This document shows positions 33,272-41,437 of a stretch of DNA of 64,000 nucleotides, piece by piece. A program made the translations under genes and the position numbers. Where the stretch lies: assembly GCF_029504735.1 (NCBI RefSeq), contig NZ_JAQFIP010000001.1, positions 1-64,000 on the forward strand. The letters are read 5' to 3'. The DNA comes from Ereboglobus sp. PH5-10 (GTDB lineage: Bacteria > Verrucomicrobiota > Verrucomicrobiia > Opitutales > Opitutaceae). The notes beneath the pieces were generated by a model. That model worked only from the letters and a program-made list of their open reading frames with translations. It ran no database searches and was not told where the DNA came from. Each line of letters starts with the position of its first letter. Positions within the stretch are counted from its first letter, which is position 1.

Positions 33272-34546
33272 TTACCTGTCGCAGTCGCCCATGACGAAGT
33301 CGAGCGAGCCGAGGATGGCGACGATGTCGGTCATCATCACTCCCTTGCAGAGCTTGGGTAAAATCGAGAGCGTGCAGAACGACGGGCTGCGGATTTTCAT
33401 GCGCCACGGGACGCCGCCGCCCTTGCTCACGATGTAGAAACCGAGCGCGCCCTTGGGATTTTCCGCCTCGAAATACGCCTCGCCAGGAGGAATCTGCGGG
33501 CCGGTGGTCGTGATCATGAAGTTGTTGATCAACTCCTCCATTTTCGTGAGCACCTTGTCCTTGGGCGGCGCAAAAATGCGGCGCGCCTCCTCGGTGTCGT
33601 CCGCATACCAGGGGCCGTCGGGCATGTTTTTGATAATCTGGCGGACGATGCGCACGGACTGGCGCATTTCCTCGCCGCGGCAAAGATAGCGGTCGTAACA
33701 ATCGCCCACGGTGCCGACGGGCACGTCGAACTCGTATTGTTCGTAGCCACTGTAGGGTTTGTCCTTGCGCAGGTCGAAGCTGATGCCGGAGCCGCGCAAG
33801 TTCGGCCCGGTGAGCCCGTAGGCGAGCGCGTCCTCCTTCGAAATGACGGCGACGCCGACGGTGCGGTCCATGAAGATTTTGTTGCGCGTGAGCATCGCGA
33901 GCATCTCCTCGAGGCGCGGGAGAAACTGGTCGCAAAAATCGCTGACACGTCCGAGCCAGCCTTCGGGCAGATCGCGGGTGACGCCGCCGATGCGCGTGTA
34001 GCTGGTGGTCAGGCGCGCGCCGGTCAGCTCCTCGAAAAGCGTGTAAAGTTTTTCGCGCTCGGTGAACTGGTAGAGGAAGGGCGTCCACGCGCCGGTATCC
34101 ATCGCGAACGATCCGTAGCCGAGCAGGTGCGACGATATGCGGGCGAGCTCGGCGACGAGCACGCGAATCGCGGCGCAACGCGGCGGGACTTTCAAGCCGG
34201 CGAGTTTTTCGACGGCGAGGACATAGGCGACATTGTTGGCGAGCGGGGCGAGGTAATCGAGCCGGTCCGTGTAGGGCACGAACTGGTTATAAGTCATGTT
34301 CTCGGCGATTTTTTCGTCGCCGCGGTGCAAGTAGCCGATGACCGGATCGCAATGGGAAACATCGTCGCCGTCGAGTTCGAGCTGGAGCCGGAGCACGCCG
34401 TGCGTCGATGGATGCGAGGGCCCCATCGAAAGGGACATTTTCTCGGTGTCAAAAATGGGCGCGTCGTCGGGCAAGTGGCCGGCGGCGACAGCGGCAGCGC
34501 TGGCGTTCTTGGCGGCGTTGTCCTGAAAAGTGTATTCGGTGGGCAT
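33272..34546 (-). CDS. nuoD: NADH-quinone oxidoreductase subunit D
   Basis: The 424-residue protein is a NiFe-hydrogenase-large-subunit homologue with MGPSHPSTHGVLRL, the quinone-site His of that segment, GYLHRGDEKIAENMTYNQF, and a C-terminal DIVAILGSLDFVMGDCDR identical in pattern to the family end. With NuoB it forms the quinone reduction site. N-terminal residues 1-36 are an Ala-rich extension before the family core. It is separated from nuoC by a family A2 element. Confidence 0.96.
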   Translation of the reverse strand: MPTEYTFQDNAAKNASAAAVAAGHLPDDAPIFDTEKMSLSMGPSHPSTHGVLRLQLELDGDDVSHCDPVIGYLHRGDEKIAENMTYNQFVPYTDRLDYLAPLANNVAYVLAVEKLAGLKVPPRCAAIRVLVAELARISSHLLGYGSFAMDTGAWTPFLYQFTEREKLYTLFEELTGARLTTSYTRIGGVTRDLPEGWLGRVSDFCDQFLPRLEEMLAMLTRNKIFMDRTVGVAVISKEDALAYGLTGPNLRGSGISFDLRKDKPYSGYEQYEFDVPVGTVGDCYDRYLCRGEEMRQSVRIVRQIIKNMPDGPWYADDTEEARRIFAPPKDKVLTKMEELINNFMITTTGPQIPPGEAYFEAENPKGALGFYIVSKGGGVPWRMKIRSPSFCTLSILPKLCKGVMMTDIVAILGSLDFVMGDCDR

Positions 34547-34550
34547 GAGG

Positions 34551-34709
34551 GAAAGGCTGAAAGACTGAAGGACTGAAAGGCTGAAATTTTCGGAGCTTCG
34601 GTTGTGTTGGATTTTTAAGTGGCTTGGCGCGGTTGGATTGGTGCTGGCTTTCTGGCTTCTGGCCTTCTGTTTTTTTCAGCCTTTCAGCCCTTCGGTCCTT
34701 CAGCCTTTG
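34551..34709. repeat. Family A2 palindromic element, nuoD-nuoC spacer
   Basis: The left arm 34551-34585 has GGCTGAAAGACTGAAGG units and the right arm 34674-34709 has the complementary CAGCCTTTCAGCCCTTCGG units. The core begins CGGAGCTTCGGTTG, like family A, so A2 may be a relative with different arms. The right arm encodes the NuoC tail. A half-element of the same type lies at 35415-35456. Confidence 0.8.
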
Positions 34710-35364
34710 GATTTTCCTCGCTCCAGCTTTGGTCCTTTGCGCGCGGTTCGGACTCGGCGAGGTTGAGGTTTCCGGTGGAGGCGACAAACGGGCCGCCGGC
34801 CATCGGGGCGGCAACAAGCCGGGCTTTCGTTTCGGCCTCGACCTCAGGATCGGGCAGCTCGTCGTCCATGCCGGCGAGCGGAAATTCCTTGCGCAACGGA
34901 TGGTGCGGATAGCCGTCCCACATGAGGATGCGGCGCAAATCGGGATGGCCGGTGAAAACGATGCCGAACATGTCGAACGTCTCGCGCTCGTGCCAGTTCG
35001 CGGCGGGCCAGATGTCCGCGACGCTGGGCATTTCCGGCTCGGTGTCGCTCGCGCAATCGGCCGCGACACGCAGGCACACGCCGGGATTGATCGTAACCGA
35101 AAGCAAATGCCACACGACGGTGAAGCGCGGCGACGCGCCCTCCGCCCAATCGACCGCCGTCAAATCCGAAAGCATTTCGTAACCGTGCTCGTCGCGCAGA
35201 TACGTGAGAATCGCCATCGCGGCGTCGGCGGGCACGTTCACCGCGGGATGGTCGGCGGAGGCGCGCGGCGTGATCTTCTCCGCGCTTTGCGGAAATTTCT
35301 CGCGCAAAGTGGCGACGATCCCGGAAGTCGCGGTGGTGTTTGTTTCGGAAATTGCGTCGGACAT
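34684..35364 (-). CDS. nuoC: NADH-quinone oxidoreductase subunit C
   Basis: This 226-residue protein has the NuoC core YEMLSDLTAVDWAEG, RFTVVWHLLSV, WPAANWHERETFDMFGIVFTGHPDLRRILMWDGYPHHPLRKEFPL. The HERETFDMFG signature is typical. It forms part of the peripheral arm near NuoB and NuoD. The last residues (NPKAEGPKG) are encoded by the family A2 right arm, which also supplies the TGA stop. It is a separate NuoC, not a NuoCD fusion. Confidence 0.95.
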   Translation of the reverse strand: MSDAISETNTTATSGIVATLREKFPQSAEKITPRASADHPAVNVPADAAMAILTYLRDEHGYEMLSDLTAVDWAEGASPRFTVVWHLLSVTINPGVCLRVAADCASDTEPEMPSVADIWPAANWHERETFDMFGIVFTGHPDLRRILMWDGYPHHPLRKEFPLAGMDDELPDPEVEAETKARLVAAPMAGGPFVASTGNLNLAESEPRAKDQSWSEENPKAEGPKG

Positions 35365-35414
35365 TTTTTGAAAATTGTTTCTATTTTTCGGCCTTCCGGC
35401 CTTTGTCTTCCTTT

Positions 35415-35456
35415 TTTCAGCCTTCAGTCTTCAGGTTTTCAGGCTTTCAGGCTTTC
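35415..35456. repeat. Half of a family A2 element, nuoC-nuoB spacer
   Basis: Only the right-arm type sequence (TTTTCAGCCTTCAGTC, TTTCAGGCTTTCAGGCTTTCC) is present. A short CGGCCTTCCGGCC palindrome sits at about 35389-35402. No left arm is seen, so this copy looks degraded. Confidence 0.65.
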
Positions 35457-35460
35457 CACC

Positions 35461-35982
35461 CTACCCCTTATATTCCTCCTTGAAGAGCATCCTGGCGGAA
35501 GGTTCGCGGCGGATTTTTTCCTGCATCTTGATGAGCGCGTCGAGAATCGCCTCCGGACGCGGCGGGCAGCCGCTGATGTAAACATCGACGGGCAAAATCC
35601 GATCCACGCCCTGCATCGTCGAGTAGCTGCGATACATGCCGCCGGTGCTTGCGCACGCGCCCATGGCGATCACCCATTTCGGCGACGCCATCTGGTCATA
35701 AATGCGGCGGATGTGCGGGGCCATCTTGTAAGTCACCGTGCCGGCCACGATCATGCAGTCCGACTGGCGCGGCGAAAACCGCATCACCTCGGCGCCGAAG
35801 CGCGCAATGTCGAAGCGCGCCCCGCCCGCCCCCATGAGCTCGATGCCGCAGCAAGCGAGCCCCATCGGCATGGGCCAGATTGAGTTCGAGCGGATCCAAT
35901 TGATCACCGCATCAAGGCGCGTGACGACGATGTCGCCCTCGATCGCCGAGTTGTAAGTCGCTTCTTTGTTTGCAGTAACCAT
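35461..35982 (-). CDS. nuoB: NADH-quinone oxidoreductase subunit B
   Basis: The 173-residue protein has the four ligands of the terminal cluster N2: Cys44, Cys45 (GLACCGIE), Cys110 (MGACASTGG) and Cys139 (SGCPPRPE). N2 donates electrons to quinone with NuoD. The frame extends to 36042, but the ATG at 35982 gives the normal N-terminus. It is the first complex I gene present. nuoA, which normally precedes it, is not found between 35983 and the divergent permease gene at 36257. Confidence 0.97.
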   Translation of the reverse strand: MVTANKEATYNSAIEGDIVVTRLDAVINWIRSNSIWPMPMGLACCGIELMGAGGARFDIARFGAEVMRFSPRQSDCMIVAGTVTYKMAPHIRRIYDQMASPKWVIAMGACASTGGMYRSYSTMQGVDRILPVDVYISGCPPRPEAILDALIKMQEKIRREPSARMLFKEEYKG

Positions 35983-36256
35983 CGTAGTAAAAATGACAAT
36001 TTTCAGCCGGAAGCGGCAAACGTAATGCCGCCCCCACCTCATGCAAGGCCTTTTATGCCGCGTGCCGCGTTTGGGGCGTAATTCAAAATAAATTCAGATT
36101 GCGGCAAAAAAGCCCCAAACCGCCCGGCGCACAAAACGTTCCACCCCGAAAACTTGCGTCCCGAAAACTTTCTTCTTCACGCCGCCGCGTTGAGCGTGTC
36201 TTATTTGCGGCTTTCAGTTTTGCGGCATTGGCGCCGCTCCCGCCTCACTCCAACCG
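35983..36256. promoter_or_regulatory. Divergent nuo / ABC-permease promoter region, without nuoA
   Basis: This 274-base region lies between two divergently transcribed operons and must hold their promoters. On the minus strand TTGCCG near 36099 followed about 17 bases later by a weak AT-rich hexamer is a possible promoter but only a weak match. No ORF resembling the 120-residue, three-helix NuoA is present in any frame. Confidence 0.45.
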
Positions 36257-37243
36257 ATGACACGTTTTTTCATTTCACGACTCCTGCAGACGCTGCTCGC
36301 GTTGTTTGTCATCGTCACGGCGACATTTTTCATGTCGCGCTTCGCGCCGGGCGGGCCGTTCACCGCGGAAAAATCCACCACACCCGAAATCGAGGCCAAC
36401 ATCAAGGCCTACTACAATCTCGATAAGCCGCTCTGGTGGCAGTATCGCAAATACATGTGGGACGTGATGCCAAAAACCTTCCGCCCCACCCTGCTCTTTT
36501 CGGAGCAAGGCGGCATCGACCTCAAGGCCGGCCTCGGCGTGGATTTCGGCCCCTCCTACAAATACTCCAACCGCACCGTCAACGAGATCATCGCCGAAGA
36601 ACTCCCCGTTTCCATCCAGCTCGGCCTGCCCGCGCTCGCCATCGCGCTCGGCATCGGCATCACGCTCGGCGTGCTCGCCGCGCTCAAGCGCAACACCTGG
36701 GTCGATTACGCCGCGTCCACCTTCGGCATGGTCGGCCTCGCCGTGCCGACATTCGTCGTGGGACCGATTTTTGTGCTCATTTTCGCGCTGCAACTGCACT
36801 GGTTCAACGCCTCGGGCTGGTATACCGTTCAGGATCGCGTGCTGCCGTGCTTCGTGCTCGGCCTCGCCTACGCCGCGCCCATCGTGCGGCTCACGCGCGG
36901 CGGCATGCTCGAGGTGCTCAACCAGGATTTCATCCGCACCGCGCGCGCCAAGGGCGCGTCGGAGGCGCGCGTTGTTTTCCGCCACGCGCTGCGCGGCGGC
37001 CTGCTGCCCGTCGTGTCCTACCTCGGCCCCGCCGTGGCAAACATCCTCACGGGCTCGTTTGTCATCGAAACGATTTTCCAAATCCCGGGGCTCGGACGCG
37101 AATTCGTGAACAGCGCCTTCAACCGCGACTACTTCATGATCCTCGGCACGGTGATCCTCTACGCCACGCTCATCATGACGCTCAACCTCCTCGTCGACAT
37201 CGCACAGGCGTGGATGAACCCGAAAGTGCGACTGGAAAACTAA
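36257..37243 (+). CDS. ABC transporter permease, oligopeptide/microcin C type (OppB/YejB-like)
   Basis: This 328-residue membrane protein starts MTRFFISRLLQTLLALFVIV and has the conserved N-terminal MSRFAPGGPF motif and the EAA loop region FIRTARAKGASEARVVFRHALRG (about 230-250) for contact with the ATPase. Membrane-spanning pattern fits a BPD_transp_1 permease. An extra 40 residues between the first and second helices (PKTFRPTLLFSEQGG...) resemble YejB. It pairs with the permease 9 bases downstream. The ATPase and binding-protein genes are not in this window. Confidence 0.9.
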   Translation: MTRFFISRLLQTLLALFVIVTATFFMSRFAPGGPFTAEKSTTPEIEANIKAYYNLDKPLWWQYRKYMWDVMPKTFRPTLLFSEQGGIDLKAGLGVDFGPSYKYSNRTVNEIIAEELPVSIQLGLPALAIALGIGITLGVLAALKRNTWVDYAASTFGMVGLAVPTFVVGPIFVLIFALQLHWFNASGWYTVQDRVLPCFVLGLAYAAPIVRLTRGGMLEVLNQDFIRTARAKGASEARVVFRHALRGGLLPVVSYLGPAVANILTGSFVIETIFQIPGLGREFVNSAFNRDYFMILGTVILYATLIMTLNLLVDIAQAWMNPKVRLEN

Positions 37244-37252
37244 ACCGCGCGC

Positions 37253-38317
37253 ATGGCATCCATCGACACACCGCTTTCCCAGTTCGCCGCCGCCGAGCCG
37301 CTTGAAAAAGGCAGCTCGCTCTGGCACGACGCATGGCTGCGGCTGCGCAAAAACCACCTCGCGCTTTTCGGAGCCGGCGTGATGCTGGCGCTCGTCCTCG
37401 TTTGCATTGGCGGCTGGCTTTTCGGACAACCCTACTACGATCAAAACATCTACCTCGCCAACGCCACGCCCGGCTCCATCGGCATCCGCGTCACACCCGA
37501 CGACAGCCCGTATGATTTTGCGACGTTTGAAATGCTCGACGACGAGGGCGTGTTCACCGACGCGCCCGAATCGCAGGCGCTGCGCGCGGCGCTTCTCGGC
37601 GGCAAAACAATCCGCATCGGCGACAACCAGTATTCGCGCAACTACCACCTGCTCGGCACCGACAAGCTCGGACGCGATCTCTTCGCGCGCCTCTGCTGGG
37701 GCGGCCTCATTTCGCTCGGCGTGGGACTCGCCGCGACCGCCGTCGCGCTCATCATCGGCGTGACCTACGGCGCCATCGCTGGATTTTTCGGCGGCAAGCT
37801 CGACGCCTTCATGATGCGCGTCGTGGACATCATGTATTCGCTGCCCTTCACGATTTTCGTGATTCTGCTCATGGTGCTTTTCGGGCGGCACTTGATATTG
37901 CTCTTCGCGGCGATCGGCGCGGTCGAGTGGCTGACCATGGCGCGCATCGTGCGCTCGCAAGTCATGGCGATCAAGCGCATGGAGTTTATCGAGGCGGCGC
38001 GCTCGCTCGGATTTGGAAGGCGGCGCATTATTTTCCGCCACATCCTGCCAAACATCCTCGGGCCGGTGATTGTGTATATCACGCTCACGATTCCGTCGGT
38101 GATGCTGCTTGAGGCGTTCCTGAGTTATCTCGGCCTCGGCGTGCAGCCGCCGATCAGCTCGCTCGGCGTGCTGATAAAAGAAGGCTCGGAAGTCATGGAG
38201 GAATACAGTTGGCAGCTCATGTATCCGGCGGCGATTTTTTCGCTGATGATTTTCTCGCTAAACTTCCTCGGCGACGGCCTCCGCGACGCGCTCGACGTGA
38301 AGGCGTCGAAGGATTGA
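37253..38317 (+). CDS. ABC transporter permease, oligopeptide type (OppC/YejE-like)
   Basis: This 354-residue permease has an N-terminal OppC_N segment (WLRLRKNHLALFGAGVMLALVL), a periplasmic insertion (about 65-130), the HLLGTDKLGRDLFARLCWG motif typical of OppC, and the EAA loop EFIEAARSLGFGRRRIIFRHILPN near residues 243-266. It forms the transmembrane dimer with the preceding permease. The usual oppD and oppF genes do not follow. A TonB-domain gene comes instead. Substrate inferred only as peptide-like. Confidence 0.9.
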   Translation: MASIDTPLSQFAAAEPLEKGSSLWHDAWLRLRKNHLALFGAGVMLALVLVCIGGWLFGQPYYDQNIYLANATPGSIGIRVTPDDSPYDFATFEMLDDEGVFTDAPESQALRAALLGGKTIRIGDNQYSRNYHLLGTDKLGRDLFARLCWGGLISLGVGLAATAVALIIGVTYGAIAGFFGGKLDAFMMRVVDIMYSLPFTIFVILLMVLFGRHLILLFAAIGAVEWLTMARIVRSQVMAIKRMEFIEAARSLGFGRRRIIFRHILPNILGPVIVYITLTIPSVMLLEAFLSYLGLGVQPPISSLGVLIKEGSEVMEEYSWQLMYPAAIFSLMIFSLNFLGDGLRDALDVKASKD

Positions 38318-38362
38318 TGCAATTTGTCCGAATAATATATAAATCCCCAAACACTCATCTCC

Positions 38363-39148
38363 ATGTGGCGCGTAATTTTTGCATTATCTTGTATAATATT
38401 TTTATCCACATCCGTCGCGCGCGCCACTGATTATGACGAAGACATAAAATACGCACTCAACCAACTCCGCGCATACAAGCACGAATCGGGGTTGCCCGTG
38501 CTCGCCGGCTACTCTTCCGGCATAGGAGGCGCTCATGGAGCCTTTTATTTGCTTTATCCATACATCCGAACGCACGCCTCGCCGGAAAATGCGCGACTGA
38601 TGCTCAAGGACGCCAGTCCGGTCGTCCGCATAGCGGCTGCAAAGTGTATATTAACTCCAAGTCTCCGCCCGTTACCCTTGAAATCCCTCGATTGTCTGGC
38701 GAATGACAAGGAACAGCTCTGGGTTGGCCCGTTCCATAACGCCAAACAATCATACAAAGTCATGACCGTCGCCGAGGTCGTTGAAGAGATGAGAAAGGAC
38801 CCTGAATTTCTCTTCAAACACTACTATGGCGAAAAAGTCCGCATGGATTACATTACGGAAGCCCGACCGTTACAGTCTGTGCAACCAGTGAATGCGCCGT
38901 TGCCTGAGTTCCCCCATGAAATGCGGCGTGCGAACATGTCTGGATATGTCACGGTGCGTTTTACGGTCAATAAAAACGGATCAGTTGGCGAAGTTTTTAT
39001 CATCAAAAGCCCGCTCAAGGAATTTGAGCGTCCGGTAAAGAAAGCGGTGTCGAAGTGGCGTTTTTCCTTTTCAGATCAACTGCCGCAAGAAAAACGCACA
39101 CCCATCGTATTGGAGTGCAAATTCACGTTTTACTTTGAGAACGACTGA
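38363..39148 (+). CDS. Exported protein with C-terminal TonB-like domain
   Basis: The 261-residue protein has a signal peptide (MWRVIFALSCIIFLSTSVARA, cleaved after ARA) and, in the last 90 residues, a TonB C-terminal domain (LPEFPHEMRRANMSGYVTVRFTVNKNGSVGEVFIIKS ... KAVSKWRFSF). There is no N-terminal anchor, Pro-rich linker or ExbB/ExbD partner, so it is probably not an energising TonB. The middle part (VVRIAAAKCILTPS) resembles a HEAT-like fragment. GC content is visibly lower than in the permease genes, suggesting a different origin. Confidence 0.75.
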   Translation: MWRVIFALSCIIFLSTSVARATDYDEDIKYALNQLRAYKHESGLPVLAGYSSGIGGAHGAFYLLYPYIRTHASPENARLMLKDASPVVRIAAAKCILTPSLRPLPLKSLDCLANDKEQLWVGPFHNAKQSYKVMTVAEVVEEMRKDPEFLFKHYYGEKVRMDYITEARPLQSVQPVNAPLPEFPHEMRRANMSGYVTVRFTVNKNGSVGEVFIIKSPLKEFERPVKKAVSKWRFSFSDQLPQEKRTPIVLECKFTFYFEND

Positions 39149-39150
39149 GT

Positions 39151-39193
39151 CGGTCCGGTGATCGTGTGTATATCACACTCACGATTTCCACAT
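39151..39193 (+). pseudogene. Short fragment resembling part of the upstream OppC-like gene
   Basis: CGGTCCGGTGATCGTGTGTA and the following TATCACACTCACGATT match 38059-38095 of the permease gene (GGCCGGTGATTGTGTATATC, ACGCTCACGATT) with two small insertions that break the frame. It may be the remnant of a duplication or rearrangement. It is short, so chance similarity is not excluded. Confidence 0.4.
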
Positions 39194-39316
39194 CGAAAAA
39201 TCCCCTCGAGGGCGCACCTGGCGTGCGCCCTCGTTTGCGGAAAACTGTTTGCGGACGCTTCCCCAACTCGGGCGGACGCGAGGGCGCACGCCAGGTGCGC
39301 CCCTACGAAATCGCGG
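39193..39316. repeat. Family C palindrome, left copy flanking the 567-residue gene
   Basis: The element has inner arms GGGCGCACCTGGCGTGCGCCC (left half) and the complementary GGGCGCACGCCAGGTGCGCCCC at the right, with a loop holding TTTGCGGAAAACTGTTTGCGG. About 124 bases are a direct repeat of 41313-41437, in the same orientation, on the other side of the 567-residue gene. Confidence 0.9.
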
Positions 39317-39353
39317 CCGGTCGCCCGATTCGGGACGCTTGCTTTTGCCCGTG

Positions 39354-41057
39354 TTATTTTCGCTGCTTTTCAATCAGATCCCGGAACTTTTTGTCCCTCG
39401 TGAGATTGCTCACAATGAGATTGCCGATGCCCTCCGCCGTTGCCTTTCCCGGTGACGCTTTCAGCGCCTTCGAAATGTGCGCATCAATCAGTTTTCGAAC
39501 GGAGGAGTCATTGAGCATGCGCTCCAGGTCTTTTTGCGGAATTTTGTCCCCCTTCAGGGCATGGCCGACGCGCAAATAAAAATTTTTGTCCAGCCATGTG
39601 TTCAAGCTCATTATCTGTTCGAGATGGGAATACACCTTGTTTGCGAGGTGCTTTACCAAGTTCCCCTCGTCGGTGATCGAGGCCAGCCCCTTCATTATTG
39701 CCGTAATGAGGGTTTCAGCCAAAGAGTCCATTGCCTTCGCGACAAACTCGGTAAGATCGGCGAGGCTGACGTTTTTGAGCCAGCCGTGCCTAAACTTAGG
39801 CGCAAGGATTTTGGCAACATCGGGCGAGAATTTCCTGAACACTTTATCCAGCGAAGTTTGGCCAAAAATCCCTCCGAAAGCCGCGCTGACAATGAATTCC
39901 TTCGCTGTGTCATAAAATACTTGGTCGCGCGCCGACGCCCAGCCCTTGCTTGTTCCAGCGAAGACTTTGCCCAGCTCATTCGAGGCGCTTTTTATTGTCT
40001 CGATGCCGGCATCCGTAAATGGATCGGCTCTGCCTCCGGTTCTCATTGAAGTGAGGATTTTCAGCACCTCAAAGGTGCCGTCACGAAAAATCTCAACCCC
40101 CTTGCAAACGGTTTCAAGTATCTCCACCGAGGTCCACGTCTTCTTCGTAAATTCCCTGAGCTCGCGGGTTCCCTTGATGATATGCTCGCACGCTTTGTTT
40201 CGCGATGAAATCACACCGTCAAAGTCCCCCTGGCTGTTGTATCGCGCAAGGTTGGAGAGTTCAGCCCTGGCGTTGTTGGCCTGATTCAACACACCTTTTG
40301 GCGGGGTGATCAAGGGGTTCTTATTTTCCTTAACGATGGCGTTATACATGGACTCGAGGGCGTCCACCCGCCGATGCAAGGCTCCCGCGTCCTTGGTGAA
40401 CACATCCTTGGCTTGCTTGATTGCCGCATCAATGACGGCTTGCTGTTTCTTGCGTTTTTCGGCCGCCGCTTTCCGCTCTTTTTGCTCCCGCTCCCGCTGA
40501 TTTTCCGCATGGGCGATTTCTGACAGGGCCACCGCGGCTTTGGCAACCACGCTCGTGAACGCGGAATCCTTTGACGCAGCCGCAATGATCTCGGCCCTGA
40601 TGGGTTTCTTCCTTGCGATTGCAACACGGGCGGCATCCCTGACTATTCGTTTCAAGGCGCCCGCGCCTCCGCCGTCCATGGCATCCGTCACCGCCTCGGC
40701 GTTCATGAGCAGTATGTCCCCCTTATGCGAGTCGGCAAACTCGATGAAAAAGTAGTCCTCCACCCACCTGTTCAAATCCTTGAACGGGCATTGTTTTGCG
40801 ACGCCATCCGCGAGCGATTTGACAAGCTTGTCCGGTATGGCGGGCGACACTCCGTTTGTTTTCTCAAACGCCGCGACGGTGTCGTTCACAAGTTTCAGGC
40901 CGCCCGCCTTGGCCCACAGGACGACAAGTTCCTCTGCGTCACTTTTGGCGAGCCACTTTCCCGAGTCGATCATGGGGGCGGCTTTTTTTGCAGTTTCTGC
41001 GATTAATTTGGCGAGCCTGGCCTTGTCGTCCAATATGGATTTTTGTGTCGGAGGCAT
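39354..41057 (-). CDS. Large helical protein of unknown function
   Basis: This 567-residue protein has no signal peptide and is mostly helical. A charged coiled coil lies at about 195-235 (EREQKERKAAAEKRKKQQ). Short hydrophobic stretches (about 385-400, EFIVSAAFGGIFGQTS) are not clear membrane spans. The C-terminal 120 residues include a globular-looking region ending NLTRDKKFRDLIEKQRK. I do not recognise a family. A large soluble effector or toxin-like protein is conceivable but unsupported. The region is AT-richer than its neighbours and is bracketed by two direct copies of a family C palindrome, suggesting acquisition as a unit. Confidence 0.6.
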   Translation of the reverse strand: MPPTQKSILDDKARLAKLIAETAKKAAPMIDSGKWLAKSDAEELVVLWAKAGGLKLVNDTVAAFEKTNGVSPAIPDKLVKSLADGVAKQCPFKDLNRWVEDYFFIEFADSHKGDILLMNAEAVTDAMDGGGAGALKRIVRDAARVAIARKKPIRAEIIAAASKDSAFTSVVAKAAVALSEIAHAENQREREQKERKAAAEKRKKQQAVIDAAIKQAKDVFTKDAGALHRRVDALESMYNAIVKENKNPLITPPKGVLNQANNARAELSNLARYNSQGDFDGVISSRNKACEHIIKGTRELREFTKKTWTSVEILETVCKGVEIFRDGTFEVLKILTSMRTGGRADPFTDAGIETIKSASNELGKVFAGTSKGWASARDQVFYDTAKEFIVSAAFGGIFGQTSLDKVFRKFSPDVAKILAPKFRHGWLKNVSLADLTEFVAKAMDSLAETLITAIMKGLASITDEGNLVKHLANKVYSHLEQIMSLNTWLDKNFYLRVGHALKGDKIPQKDLERMLNDSSVRKLIDAHISKALKASPGKATAEGIGNLIVSNLTRDKKFRDLIEKQRK

Positions 41058-41423
41058 GATGGTTTATGGTGTTTGGTTGTTATGACAGGCTTGTGGCAAA
41101 ACCCTGTCGTGTTTTTTGACTTGCAAGGAACAAGGCGAAACCGGGGAGACATCGCCCTTTGGCGTTGACGGCGAAAGCAGAACTGACGTTGGAGGCGACC
41201 AAGATGATGGGGGCGTTTTGCGCGGGTATCAATTTTATTCTCTCGAGGGCAAGCCGCCGGACCGGGACACGCCCATGCCTTGCTTTTTAACATGACGCAG
41301 GAGTCGCGCCGCGTCGAAAAATCCCCGTGGGGGCGCACCTGGCGTGCGCCCTCGTTTGCGAAAAACTGTTTGCGAACGCATCCTCAAAGCGGGCGGGCGC
41401 GAGGGCGCACGCAAAGGGCGCCC
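41058..41423. other. Intergenic region upstream of the 567-residue gene
   Basis: A 366-base gap. It must contain the minus-strand promoter of the 567-residue gene. Its right third is the second family C palindrome copy (41313-41437), which runs into the end of the alkaline phosphatase gene. No further gene or RNA is recognised. Confidence 0.5.
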
Positions 41424-41437
41424 CTACGAAACCGCGG
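41313..41437. repeat. Family C palindrome, right copy flanking the 567-residue gene
   Basis: Direct repeat of 39193-39316, including the outer TCGAAAAATCCCC and the end CCCCTACGAA. The right arm has decayed (GGGCGCACGCAAAGGGCGCCCC). CTA at 41424-41426, part of the element, is the stop codon of the minus-strand alkaline phosphatase gene. Confidence 0.9.

Noticed and set aside
36275-38041. 588-codon minus-strand frame opposite the ABC permeases
   Set aside because: The plus-strand permeases are complete and recognisable. The opposite frame is charged low-complexity sequence.
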